From NCBI RefSeq assembly GCF_013204795.1, contig NZ_JABMKW010000008.1, positions 434,001 to 498,000 on the forward strand: a stretch of DNA of 64,000 nt, read 5' to 3'. This document shows positions 25,028 through 34,402 of this stretch, in pieces (positions within the stretch are counted from its first letter, which is position 1; each line of letters opens with the position of its first letter). The DNA is from Pedobacter panaciterrae. GTDB lineage: Bacteria; Bacteroidota; Bacteroidia; Sphingobacteriales; Sphingobacteriaceae. The notes beneath the pieces are model-generated. The model saw only the letters and a list, made by a program, of their open reading frames with translations, made no database searches and was not told where the DNA came from. A program made the position numbers and the translations under genes.

Positions 25028-28000
25028 ATGAAAAGAAAATTATTACTTCTGGCGATGTTTTTAGGCCTGCAATATGCAGCCGTCGCGCAAACCAAAAAAG
25101 TATCGGGTAAAGTTATCGATGCCACCACAAAACAACCTCTGGCGGGTGTTAGTATTACTGTTACAGACACCAGGCAGGGAACAAGTACAAATGTGGAAGG
25201 CGCGTTTACCTTAAATGCCCCTTCCGAAGCAAAAACCATTCTGTTAACATTTGTTGGCTACCAGGACCAAGTTGTTGAACTTACGGGTAAACCACTTCAA
25301 ATTGGTCTGCTGGTCGATAATAAGGACCTCAACGAGGTTGTAGTAGTTGGTTATGGTACGCAAAGAAAAAAGGACCTTACCGGCGCAGTAACTTCAATAG
25401 GATCAAAGGATGTAGGAGGGCGGCAAACACTTCAGGTTTCTGAAGCCCTGCAAGGCAGTGTTGGCGGTGTTTCTGTAACCCGTACCAGCAGTGCTCCCGG
25501 CTCCGGATCCAACATCTCTATCAGGGGGATTACTACCATTGGAACAAACAGCCCGCTAATTATTCTGGACGGGGTGCCTGTAAGCAATATTGATAATGTA
25601 AACCCAAATGATGTTGAAAACATTACGGTACTAAAAGACGCTGCCTCGGCTGCAATTTACGGATCAAGAGGGGCGGCAGGCGTAATTTTAGTAACTACTA
25701 AAAGAGCTAAACAGGGGCAGAGCAGTCTGGAATATAACTACGAGTATGGCGTGCAAAGAGCAACCGCATTACCTGAATATGCAGGCGTACAGGATTATAT
25801 GCGCTACTTTAATGAGCAGGCTACTAATGATGGTGCTTCTACCGGCCCTTTTCCACAATCAAGTATCGACAAGTACCTGGAAAACAACCTGGCAGATCCG
25901 GATAAGTATCCAAATACCAATTGGCAGGAAACCGTTATGACCAATAAATCGGCCCCACGCCAACGCCATGATCTGGTGTTTACCATGGGAACTGATAAAA
26001 TAAAAACCAAGGCTTCGCTGGGCTATTCAGATGCCGGAGCATTTTACGACAACAGATCTTACAACAGGTACCTGTTTCGTATCAACAACGACCTGCAGCT
26101 GAACAGCAAAATGAATATCAACTTAGATGTTGCCTATAAAAGAACAACCAACAAAGGCAATGCAAATGAATTAAGTAACAACTACAATCCCATTTATGAG
26201 GCGCGTATTATGCCTCCAATTTATGATGATTTCTATTCCAACGGGCTTTTGGCTTTTGGAAAGGATGGCAGAAACCCAATTGCCCAGATCAATGAGGGAG
26301 GATTTAGTAAAACCCTTGCAAATCAAATCAGCGGTCGCATTATGTTTAATTACAAACCCATTCAGGGACTTACGCTGATCATGCAGGTAGCACCAACTTT
26401 TGATCTGGATAAGGACAAGTATTTCTCTAAACAAATAAAGTTTACCAATGCCGATGGCAGTGTAAGTACCATTGTGAACCAGCCTAAAACTATCCTGAGC
26501 GAAGGCAGAAATGAGGCTTTTAGCATTAACGGGCAGTTGCTTGCTAACTATACCAGAGAGATTGCAAAAGACCATACCATTGATGTGCTTGTGGGTTATG
26601 AAGAAAATTACAGGTCACTTGAATCTTTGGGTGCTTCCAGAACCGGTTTTGCCCTTGTTGATTTTCCTTACTTAAATGCCGGAAGTACAGAACTGAGAGA
26701 CAACTCGGGCAGTGCAAACGAATCAGGATTACATTCCCTGTTCAGTCGCTTGCAGTACAATTATAAAAACAAGTATTACATCCAGGGAAATATCCGTTCA
26801 GACAGATCTTCCCGATTTGCTGATAAATTCAGAAATGCGGTATACCCATCGGTTTCGGCAGGCTGGACAGTTACCGAAGAAAGCTTTATGAAAAGTATGA
26901 ACTGGCTTTCTTTCCTTAAATTAAGAGGATCATGGGGCCGTGCTGGTAATGAACGATTGTTAGACAGGAACAATAACCCCGCTTACTATCCTTACCAGGC
27001 AACCATAGATTTTACAAATGCACTGTTCTATCAGAATGGAGTTGTTACCCCGTTAACAGGAGGCGGACAACAGGTATATGCAGTAGAGAATATCAGCTGG
27101 GAAACCAGTCAGACCACCGATGTGGGATTAGATGCAGCTTTTCTTGATAACAGGTTAACCGTTTCTGCTGATTACTATAAAAAGAAAACTTACGATATCC
27201 TTTTGCCGCTTGATATTCCGCTTTACTTAGGATATGACAAGCCTAACCAAAATGCGGGGGTATTAAATGTGAAGGGATGGGAACTGGAAATGGGCTGGAA
27301 AGATAAGATCGGGAACGTGAATTACGCTGTTGCAGCGAACGTTTCAGACGCCAAATCAAAAATCGGAGATCTAAAAGGGACAGAATTTAGAGGTGATCAG
27401 ATTATCCGTAATGGCAGCGAATACAATGAATGGTTTGGTTATAAAGCCAATGGGATATTTCAGACAGCGGCAGAAGTTGCGGGAGCACCAGTGCTAAATG
27501 CAAACACTAAAGCAGGAGATATCCGCTACCAGGATCTGAATAATGATGGAAAGATCACTACCGACGATAAGGTGTTGCTTGGCGGAGCTTTACCCCGCTA
27601 TCAGTATGGAGGAAATATAAGACTTGATTATATGGGCTTTGATTTTGGTGCAGTATTTCAGGGAGTTGGGAAAAAGTTAAGCCGGTTAAACGACGAAGTT
27701 ACCCAACCATTTGCCGAAGCTTTTGGAAACGTACCAATTGAAATGGTTGGGAAATTCTGGAGCCCGAATAATACTGCCGAGCAAAACCTTCAGGCCACTT
27801 ATCCAAGGTTATCGCGTACCTCTACGTCGAACAACTATACTTTGTCTGACTTTTGGTTAATCGACGGCTCTTACTTTCGTGTAAAAAACCTTACGCTGGG
27901 CTATACTTTAAAGGAAAGCTGGATAAAAAAGGCAGGCATTCAGTCGTTCCGTTTCTATGTCTCAGCTAACGACCTGTTTTCGTCCAGTAAGTTTCCAAAA

Positions 28001-28078
28001 TATCTGGATCCTGAAGCCGGAAACTATGCTTACCCAATTGTAACCACAATATTGGCCGGTGCAACCTTAAAATTTTAA
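25028..28078 (+). CDS. SusC/RagA-type TonB-dependent outer membrane transporter
   Basis: A 1016-residue outer membrane transporter with a signal peptide (ending AVAQT), a carboxypeptidase-like N-terminal domain (VSGKVIDATTKQPLAGVSI to FVGYQDQ), a TonB-box region near LNEVVVVGYGTQRKK, a plug domain (ISIRGITTIGTNSPLIILDGVP, AAIYGSRGAAGVILV) and a long barrel ending in an aromatic C-terminus (ILAGATLKF). It takes up oligosaccharides with the SusD lipoprotein encoded 2 bases downstream, powered by TonB-ExbBD encoded elsewhere. The cognate glycan is not shown directly; neighbouring GH127-like and propeller enzymes point to an arabinose-rich or similar plant polysaccharide. Confidence 0.95.
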   Translation: MKRKLLLLAMFLGLQYAAVAQTKKVSGKVIDATTKQPLAGVSITVTDTRQGTSTNVEGAFTLNAPSEAKTILLTFVGYQDQVVELTGKPLQIGLLVDNKDLNEVVVVGYGTQRKKDLTGAVTSIGSKDVGGRQTLQVSEALQGSVGGVSVTRTSSAPGSGSNISIRGITTIGTNSPLIILDGVPVSNIDNVNPNDVENITVLKDAASAAIYGSRGAAGVILVTTKRAKQGQSSLEYNYEYGVQRATALPEYAGVQDYMRYFNEQATNDGASTGPFPQSSIDKYLENNLADPDKYPNTNWQETVMTNKSAPRQRHDLVFTMGTDKIKTKASLGYSDAGAFYDNRSYNRYLFRINNDLQLNSKMNINLDVAYKRTTNKGNANELSNNYNPIYEARIMPPIYDDFYSNGLLAFGKDGRNPIAQINEGGFSKTLANQISGRIMFNYKPIQGLTLIMQVAPTFDLDKDKYFSKQIKFTNADGSVSTIVNQPKTILSEGRNEAFSINGQLLANYTREIAKDHTIDVLVGYEENYRSLESLGASRTGFALVDFPYLNAGSTELRDNSGSANESGLHSLFSRLQYNYKNKYYIQGNIRSDRSSRFADKFRNAVYPSVSAGWTVTEESFMKSMNWLSFLKLRGSWGRAGNERLLDRNNNPAYYPYQATIDFTNALFYQNGVVTPLTGGGQQVYAVENISWETSQTTDVGLDAAFLDNRLTVSADYYKKKTYDILLPLDIPLYLGYDKPNQNAGVLNVKGWELEMGWKDKIGNVNYAVAANVSDAKSKIGDLKGTEFRGDQIIRNGSEYNEWFGYKANGIFQTAAEVAGAPVLNANTKAGDIRYQDLNNDGKITTDDKVLLGGALPRYQYGGNIRLDYMGFDFGAVFQGVGKKLSRLNDEVTQPFAEAFGNVPIEMVGKFWSPNNTAEQNLQATYPRLSRTSTSNNYTLSDFWLIDGSYFRVKNLTLGYTLKESWIKKAGIQSFRFYVSANDLFSSSKFPKYLDPEAGNYAYPIVTTILAGATLKF

Positions 28079-28080
28079 TC

Positions 28081-29763
28081 ATGAAAAAGTTCTATTTAAT
28101 TATCATCATATCTGTAGGTCTTTCGGCCTGCAATAAACTCGACCTCAATCCACTTTCTGAGGCCTCGACCGGGAATTTTTATTCCAACCAAACCGAATTG
28201 GAACTGGCTGTTAATGACCTTTACCGACTGGTTTTCTGGGGGAATGATAACGAATTGTTTGGCGACAATGAGTGGCACCGCGGCCAGTTAACAAATGCAG
28301 TGATCGGCGGCACGATGAATGCCGACGATGCTGCGGTGCAAACTTATTGGTTAAACTGTTACAAAGCCATTGCAAGAGCGAACTCGTTTCTAGCCAATAA
28401 AGATAAAGCTGCGGCCAATACGCCAGCAGCAGTGATGTTGAGACTGGAAGCAGAGATGCGTTTGATCAGGGCAAACCAATATGCTAAACTGGTTACCCAT
28501 TTTGGCGACGTTCCCTTATTAACAACCACTTTAACCCTCGAAGAATCATACGGGATCACCAGAACCGGTAAAGATCAGGTACTTGATTTTATTTTTAAAG
28601 AGCTTGATTTTGCTATCGCCAATTTGCCTGAGACCTATGCGCAGGCCGAAGTGAAAAGGTTAACCAAGGGTGCAGCCTTAGCTGTAAAAGCACGAACTGC
28701 TTTGTATGTAGGGAAATATGACGTGGCACGCGATGCTGCAAAAGCAGTAATGGATTTAGGTGCGGCCAATGTTTATAGCCTTAATGCCAGCTATTCTCAA
28801 TTGTTTTTAAAAGCAGGTGAAACCAGCAAAGAGCTAATTATCAGTATTCCAAGAGATCAGGCCCAACAGGTTTTTAACGGAGCAGGTTATGTGCAGGACA
28901 ATATTTCCAGAAATGCCGGTGGCTTTGGCGCCCAATTGCCAACACGGGATATTGTGGATGCTTATGAGTGTACTGATGGTAAACCCATTGATGAGTCGCC
29001 TTTGTACGACCCTAAACAGCCCTTCAAAAACCGCGATCCCCGTCTCACGGCAACTGTTGTGGAGTTCAACACCCAATGGCTGGGGTACAATTATACCCCG
29101 CATCCGGATTCTTTAACGGTTTATAGTTCAAAACAGAACAAAAGTGTATCCAATAAAGATTCACGTGCGGTTGCCGCATTTGCAAGCTATACCGGTTTCC
29201 TTTGGAAAAAGGGTATTGACCAAACCTGGGCCGACCGACTTGCCGAAGACAACGATGCCATCATTATCAGGTATGCCGAGATGCTGCTGACTTATGCAGA
29301 GGCAAAGGTAGAACTGGGAGAAGCGAATGCTACTGTTTTAGATGCCATTAACCAGGTGAGGGCAAGAGCCTATGGTGTTACTGCTGCACAAACCACCTTA
29401 TATCCTGCTGTAACGACAACAGATCTAACAGAACTTAGAAAAGTTGTACGGAGAGAAAGAAGGGTAGAATTTGCAAAAGAGGGGCTTCGCTACATGGATT
29501 TGATCCGCTGGCACCTGGCCGAAAAGGCACTGACAAAACCAGTCATTGGTTTACCTGATCCGGCAAATCAAAACCGCTCAAAATGGCCTTTCCCGGGCAT
29601 TACTCCGCTCGACGATGATGGCATAGCCGATTACTCGGGTTTTGGATCTGATGTTAAGGCACTTATTGAAAGGAAATTTGATAAAAACAAGCAATACCTG
29701 TGGCCTATACCGGCTGTAGAAAGAAGGGTAAACCCCAACATCACTCAGAACTTAAATTATTAA
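28081..29763 (+). CDS. SusD/RagB-type surface glycan-binding lipoprotein
   Basis: A 560-residue lipoprotein; the lipobox VGLSAC gives the acylated Cys17. The helical TPR-like body is typical of SusD, including RLEAEMRLIRANQYAKLVTHFGDVPL, and the C-terminal signature RRERRVEFAKEGLRYMDLIRW is complete. It caps the SusC barrel at the cell surface and captures the sugar. It begins two bases after the SusC stop. Confidence 0.95.
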   Translation: MKKFYLIIIISVGLSACNKLDLNPLSEASTGNFYSNQTELELAVNDLYRLVFWGNDNELFGDNEWHRGQLTNAVIGGTMNADDAAVQTYWLNCYKAIARANSFLANKDKAAANTPAAVMLRLEAEMRLIRANQYAKLVTHFGDVPLLTTTLTLEESYGITRTGKDQVLDFIFKELDFAIANLPETYAQAEVKRLTKGAALAVKARTALYVGKYDVARDAAKAVMDLGAANVYSLNASYSQLFLKAGETSKELIISIPRDQAQQVFNGAGYVQDNISRNAGGFGAQLPTRDIVDAYECTDGKPIDESPLYDPKQPFKNRDPRLTATVVEFNTQWLGYNYTPHPDSLTVYSSKQNKSVSNKDSRAVAAFASYTGFLWKKGIDQTWADRLAEDNDAIIIRYAEMLLTYAEAKVELGEANATVLDAINQVRARAYGVTAAQTTLYPAVTTTDLTELRKVVRRERRVEFAKEGLRYMDLIRWHLAEKALTKPVIGLPDPANQNRSKWPFPGITPLDDDGIADYSGFGSDVKALIERKFDKNKQYLWPIPAVERRVNPNITQNLNY

Positions 29764-29779
29764 CCTATAACACACACAA

Positions 29780-32179
29780 ATGAATATTAGCCCTAATTTA
29801 AAAAGTTGTGCTGCCCTGGCGGCACTACTTTTATCTTTGAACACATTCGGACAGAAGACAACGAAACCACTGCAGGTAAGTGGTGTATATCCACATTTAG
29901 CTACGTTTAATGAGGGCTGGCCAAAAACAGAAAAAAGCACTGTAGGATTTGGTGAGGGGTTTGAAAATGGCATCGGAGCGATAACCCCATGGGCAAATAA
30001 GCTATGGATGGTTACCTATTCTCCTCATACCCCTAATGGAAGTGCAGATAAGCTTTATAGCGTAGATGCAGATCTGAATGTAACCATACATCCGGAAAGT
30101 ATTGGCGGCACTCCTGCTAACAGGATGATCCATAAAGAATCGAATCAACTGATCACCAGTAGCTATTTTATTGATAAAAATGGAAAAGTAAGGGCAATTC
30201 CCTTTTCCGTAATGCCAGGCAGGATGACCGCAACCGCAAGGCACCTGACTGATCCGTCCAACAAAGTATACTTCTATGATATGGAGGGTAAGGTGTATGA
30301 GGTTGATGTAAATAGCCTTGCTGTTAAGAAACTATTTGAAAAACCTGTACCCGGCTGGCATGGAAAAGGCGCCTATACCGGTCAAAACCTCTTTGTTGTT
30401 GCGAACAACGGCGAGGATGCTGTTTTCAAATTGACGAAGGATATGCTAAAAGCAGGAGATTTGCCTAAGGGGCCAGAAGAAATGGGTGTTTTGGCAAGCT
30501 GGGATGGTAAGACCTGGAAAATCATAGAGCGAAAACAATTTACTGATATCACAGGACCCGGTGGTATTTATGGTTCACCAGACGATAAAAGTCCGCTATG
30601 GGCAATAGGCTGGGATAGGCGATCGGTAATTTTGAAGTTGCTTGATGGCGGACAATGGTATACTTATCGTTTGCCAAAAGCGGCACGTACCTACGACCAT
30701 AGAGGCGGATGGTATACCGAATGGCCACGCATCAGGGAAGTTGGCAATGGAAAAATGCTGATGGATATGCATGGCATGATGTACGACTTTCCAAAAACTT
30801 TTTCGAGAAACAACAGCGCAGGTATTTCGCCTTTAAGCAGCCACTTGCGCTATATTCCAGATTTTTGCAGCTGGAACAATCAGATTGTAATTGCTACAGA
30901 TGAGACTACTGTACTGCAAAATCCAATGGCCGGTCGCTCTCAATCGAACCTTTGGTTTGGCCAATGGAGCGATTTAAAAACATGGGGCGGTGCAACCGGT
31001 TGGGGCGGCCCATGGGATAACGATGCTGTAAAAGCAAACACAACTTCGGATGCCTTTTTGATCAATAATTTCAACAAAAAAGTGCTGCATTTAACCCAAA
31101 CATCAGAACAGGCAGTGAGTTTTACCATACAGGTTGATAAAACAGGGAATAATAAATGGGTAGATTATAAGGTAATTAAGGTGCCAAAAAATGGTTATGT
31201 GAATTTTATTTTCCCGGCCGATTTTAAAGCTACCTGGATAAGGTTTAAAACAGATAAGGATTGTAGGGCTTCTGCTTTCTTCCATTTTACCGGAACAATG
31301 CACGAAAAGCAAGATCCTGTGTTCAATACTTTAAGCGATATTACCGACAAAGATGAGATTAGTTCTACGGTCATTCGCCCTGCAAACTTCAACAAAAACC
31401 TGCAGGTATTGTCGACCAGTAATGGCAAAAGTCAGTATGTAGAAGTTGATGAAAAACTGACCTTTTCTAACGGAGCGGTAGACAGTACTTCTCAAATGAA
31501 GCGTTTGCTGTCGTTAAGTAGAACCTATTCTGTAGATGAGGCTTCTGTGATTATCAAAGATAAAACGGGAACTTTCCGTTTACCAAAAACATCGGATGCT
31601 TACGAAACTTTTCCTTATCGCGATCGTCGCGAAGTTGAGTCGGAGCGCTTTATGCTGAACATACAAGGAACCTTTTATGAGGTTGGTCGCGAGGCTGGTT
31701 TCATAGCCCTTCGTCCGATTACCACACACCATAAAAAGATCGTAGATTTTTGTACGTGGAGAGGGTTACTGGTACTAAGCGGAACCAAACAGGGGGCAAA
31801 AGCTGATGGCCACTACTTTGCCAATGAAAAAAATACTGATGGACTTTGGTTCGGGGGAATTGATGACCTATGGAAAATGGGCAAACCTACAGGCCATGGA
31901 GGCGTTTGGGAAAGAGCTGCGGTTAAGTCGGGCACACCATCGCTGCCATATCTTATGACGGGGTATGATAAGAAGAAGGTTTCCTTAAGTGCTGATAAGG
32001 ATGTAAAGATCACCTTAGAAGTTGATTTTGACCTTTCCGGCTTTCACACCTATAAAACCTTTACTGTTCCTGCCGGTAAAACGATCAACTATGAGTTCCC
32101 ACAAGGGTTCAGCGCACATTGGATAAGGGCAATTTCAGATAAAGCCTGTACTGCCACAGTTGAGTTTACCTATCAATAA
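29780..32179 (+). CDS. Exported two-repeat protein of the SusC/D locus, function unknown
   Basis: A 799-residue protein with a signal peptide (cleavage near TFGQKT). I do not recognise the family. The body is beta-rich and probably propeller-like in its first half (repeats such as GENGIGAITPWANKLWMVTYSPHTP, SPLWAIGWDRRSVILK are visible in parts). Two similar modules are seen: each has LWFGxxDDLxxxG-like text (NLWFGQWSDLKTWGGATGWG; GLWFGGIDDLWKMGKPTGHG), then GGxWxxxAVK, and ends in HWIR or WIRF followed by a DKxC motif. It lies between SusD and the MFS gene in one operon, so a glycan-binding or enzymatic role at the surface or periplasm is inferred. Confidence 0.65.
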   Translation: MNISPNLKSCAALAALLLSLNTFGQKTTKPLQVSGVYPHLATFNEGWPKTEKSTVGFGEGFENGIGAITPWANKLWMVTYSPHTPNGSADKLYSVDADLNVTIHPESIGGTPANRMIHKESNQLITSSYFIDKNGKVRAIPFSVMPGRMTATARHLTDPSNKVYFYDMEGKVYEVDVNSLAVKKLFEKPVPGWHGKGAYTGQNLFVVANNGEDAVFKLTKDMLKAGDLPKGPEEMGVLASWDGKTWKIIERKQFTDITGPGGIYGSPDDKSPLWAIGWDRRSVILKLLDGGQWYTYRLPKAARTYDHRGGWYTEWPRIREVGNGKMLMDMHGMMYDFPKTFSRNNSAGISPLSSHLRYIPDFCSWNNQIVIATDETTVLQNPMAGRSQSNLWFGQWSDLKTWGGATGWGGPWDNDAVKANTTSDAFLINNFNKKVLHLTQTSEQAVSFTIQVDKTGNNKWVDYKVIKVPKNGYVNFIFPADFKATWIRFKTDKDCRASAFFHFTGTMHEKQDPVFNTLSDITDKDEISSTVIRPANFNKNLQVLSTSNGKSQYVEVDEKLTFSNGAVDSTSQMKRLLSLSRTYSVDEASVIIKDKTGTFRLPKTSDAYETFPYRDRREVESERFMLNIQGTFYEVGREAGFIALRPITTHHKKIVDFCTWRGLLVLSGTKQGAKADGHYFANEKNTDGLWFGGIDDLWKMGKPTGHGGVWERAAVKSGTPSLPYLMTGYDKKKVSLSADKDVKITLEVDFDLSGFHTYKTFTVPAGKTINYEFPQGFSAHWIRAISDKACTATVEFTYQ

Positions 32180-32183
32180 CAAA

Positions 32184-33425
32184 ATGGAAGTAACTAAAGA
32201 AAGAACGGCAACCCAGTATCTCCTGAGTGCGCCCGTAATTGTGGCTGCACTTGGGTACTTTGTAGATATTTATGACTTACTGCTTTTTGGCATTGTACGC
32301 ATACCCAGCTTAACGGAGCTTGGGCTAAATGAAGCGGAACGCTCTGTCCAGGGTGCCAGTATTTTAAACTGGCAGATGAGTGGTTTGCTGATCGGGGGAA
32401 TACTTTGGGGTGTTCTTGGTGATAAGAAAGGGCGTTTGTCGGTTTTATTCGGATCCATAATTACTTACTCTATCGCCAATTTTGCCTGCGGGTTTGTACA
32501 CGATGTGAGCATTTATAAGCTATTCCGTTTTGTAGCCGGGGTAGGTTTGGCAGGAGAACTTGGCGCGGGTATTACGCTTGTTTCAGAAAGTTTACCTAAA
32601 AGGCTGAGGGCCATTGGTGCTTCAGTAGTAGCAGGAGTGGGGCTTCTTGGTGCTGTTGCCGCTTATTTTACCGTGGAACTTTTTAGCTGGCGATATGCCT
32701 ATTTCACCGGTGGTGGATTAGGCATATTGCTTTTGTTTCTTCGAATTGGTGTTTTTGAATCGGGCATGTTTAAATCTATGCAGGACTTTGATGAACTTAA
32801 AAGAGGGTCACTGCTTTCCTTTTTTACAGATAAGAGCAGGCTTAAGCTTTATCTGAAATGCATAGGTATTGGATTGCCCACCTGGTATGTGATCGGTATT
32901 CTGGCCACCTTTAGCAACGAATTTGGTAAGGCATTGCACATTGCAGAAAATGTTAAGCCCGGTTTGGCAGTGATGTGGTGTTATGTAGGGCTGGCATCAG
33001 GCGACTTGCTGAGCGGTGTAATCAGTTATTATCTGGAATCGAGGCGCAAAGCGGTGGGGTTATTCATGTTGTTTACTTTAATCGGAAGTATTATTTATCT
33101 ATATGCCGGCATAACCACCGCCACAGGTATATATATGATGCTCTTGTGGCTTGGATTTGGTATTGGTTACTGGGCCATGTTTGTAACCATTGGTGCAGAG
33201 CAATTCGGCACCAATATAAGGGCAACTGCTGCTACTACCATCCCCAATATGGTAAGAGGAACAGTGGTAGGGATGACCACCTTGTACGGCTTTTTGAAAC
33301 CAACTGTATTAGAGCTACATGCTGCGGCTATTGTTGGTTTCATCTGTTTTGCAATCGGGTTTTACTCCATTATTACTATTCCGGAGACGCACGACAGAGA
33401 TCTAGATTTTGTAGAACCGGAGTAA
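32184..33425 (+). CDS. MFS transporter of the SusC/D locus
   Basis: An inner membrane transporter of 413 residues with about 12 hydrophobic helices. Motif A is GVLGDKKGRLSVL between helices 2 and 3; DIYDLLLFGIVRIPSLTELG in helix 1 resembles the metabolite:H+ symporter group. It probably brings the released sugar or acid into the cytoplasm, completing the path SusC/D - periplasmic enzymes - MFS. The start is ATG 32184, 4 bases after the previous stop; the frame also has a TTG at 32160 inside the upstream gene, less likely. Confidence 0.85.
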   Translation: MEVTKERTATQYLLSAPVIVAALGYFVDIYDLLLFGIVRIPSLTELGLNEAERSVQGASILNWQMSGLLIGGILWGVLGDKKGRLSVLFGSIITYSIANFACGFVHDVSIYKLFRFVAGVGLAGELGAGITLVSESLPKRLRAIGASVVAGVGLLGAVAAYFTVELFSWRYAYFTGGGLGILLLFLRIGVFESGMFKSMQDFDELKRGSLLSFFTDKSRLKLYLKCIGIGLPTWYVIGILATFSNEFGKALHIAENVKPGLAVMWCYVGLASGDLLSGVISYYLESRRKAVGLFMLFTLIGSIIYLYAGITTATGIYMMLLWLGFGIGYWAMFVTIGAEQFGTNIRATAATTIPNMVRGTVVGMTTLYGFLKPTVLELHAAAIVGFICFAIGFYSIITIPETHDRDLDFVEPE

Positions 33426-33488
33426 AATCCGGTCTACATGCCTTCTAAGGGCTTGTAATTCAATCATTAAAAATATTTTGTGAATTAA

Positions 33489-33519
33489 TTTGGAAATGTA
33501 AATACTATATCTACATTTG
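33489..33519 (+). promoter_or_regulatory. Promoter of the ABC/GntR operon
   Basis: TTTG (33489-33492), 19 bases, then TACATTTG (33512-33519): an excellent match to the Bacteroidota promoter. The transcript would start near 33525, about 40 bases before the ATPase ATG. Confidence 0.8.
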
Positions 33520-33520
33520 T

Positions 33521-33544
33521 ACTGTACTACATAAGTATTACAGT
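33521..33544. promoter_or_regulatory. Operator for the YtrA-type GntR regulator
   Basis: ACTGTA and TACAGT are separated by 12 bases and the inner TA steps are symmetric too (ACTGTAnTAnnTAnnTAnTACAGT). It covers the predicted transcription start. Spacing is like the known YtrA operators, so binding by the regulator at 35184-35561 and autoregulation are inferred. Confidence 0.65.
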
Positions 33545-33564
33545 GCTACTTTATTCACAACGCT

Positions 33565-34395
33565 ATGATCGAATTAACAAACCTTAGTTTCGGATACAGG
33601 AAAAAAGAACTTCTGTTTTGGAATCTGAACCTTAACCTGGAGACCGGCCATATTTATGGCTTGTTGGGAAAAAATGGGGCAGGTAAATCAACTTTACTTA
33701 AAAACATTGCAGGACTGGTATTCCCAACCGAGGGTACCTGCAAGGTTAATGGCCTTAGTGCAGCCAAGCGACTTCCTTCTTTTTTACAGGAATTGTTTTT
33801 TATTCCGGAAGAGATGGAACTGCCGTCGCTTTCAGGGAATGAATATGTTCGCCGTACGGCTCATTTTTATCCAAAATTTGATCACGCACAATTCTATAAA
33901 GTACTTGCTGAATTCAATGTGAATCCCGATGACAATTTAAAGCAGTTGTCTTTTGGTCAGCAGAAAAAAGTAATGATCACTTTTGGTCTGGCCACCAATA
34001 CCTCATTGCTGATTATGGACGAGCCGACTAACGGGCTTGATATTCCTTCAAAAGTTCAGTTCAGAAGAATCATGGCCTCTTCAATCACAGAAGACCGCTG
34101 TATGATCATATCTACCCACCAGGTAAGAGATCTGGACAGTCTGATTGATACCTTACTTGTCCTTCACAAAAAGGAAATTGTGCTGAACAAGAGCCTGGAT
34201 GATATTGGCGACCGCTTACTTTTTACCACGTCGGGTAATGCCAATAAAGAGGGAGTATTATATACCGCGTCTAACGCTATCGGCAATAATACCATTAGCA
34301 TCAATAACCAACAGCACAACAACAAGGTTGATATGGAGCTGCTCTTTAATGCGATAATTGATGATCACACTGCTGTAATTGAATCTTTAAAATAA
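33565..34395 (+). CDS. ABC transporter ATP-binding protein (Ytr-like operon)
   Basis: A 276-residue ABC ATPase. Walker A GLLGKNGAGKSTLLKNI, signature LSFGQQKKVMITFGL, Walker B LLIMDEPTNGLDIP and switch histidine in IISTHQV are all intact. The C-terminal 60 residues are family-specific. First gene of a four-gene operon (ATPase, membrane protein, GntR, membrane-anchored protein) closely spaced at 2-7 bases, like the ytr operons, where a GntR regulator controls an ABC exporter linked to cell-envelope stress or antibiotics. The substrate is unknown. Confidence 0.9.
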   Translation: MIELTNLSFGYRKKELLFWNLNLNLETGHIYGLLGKNGAGKSTLLKNIAGLVFPTEGTCKVNGLSAAKRLPSFLQELFFIPEEMELPSLSGNEYVRRTAHFYPKFDHAQFYKVLAEFNVNPDDNLKQLSFGQQKKVMITFGLATNTSLLIMDEPTNGLDIPSKVQFRRIMASSITEDRCMIISTHQVRDLDSLIDTLLVLHKKEIVLNKSLDDIGDRLLFTTSGNANKEGVLYTASNAIGNNTISINNQQHNNKVDMELLFNAIIDDHTAVIESLK

Positions 34396-34402
34396 CGCTA
34401 TC

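Noticed and set aside
26171..26575. 134-aa frame opposite the SusC gene
   Set aside because: The SusC frame shows continuous family text over the same bases; the opposite frame is chance.
32975..33448. 157-aa open frame on the plus strand inside the MFS gene
   Set aside because: It lies in another frame of a clear 12-helix transporter, has odd composition (many Cys, His, Tyr) and no independent start context.
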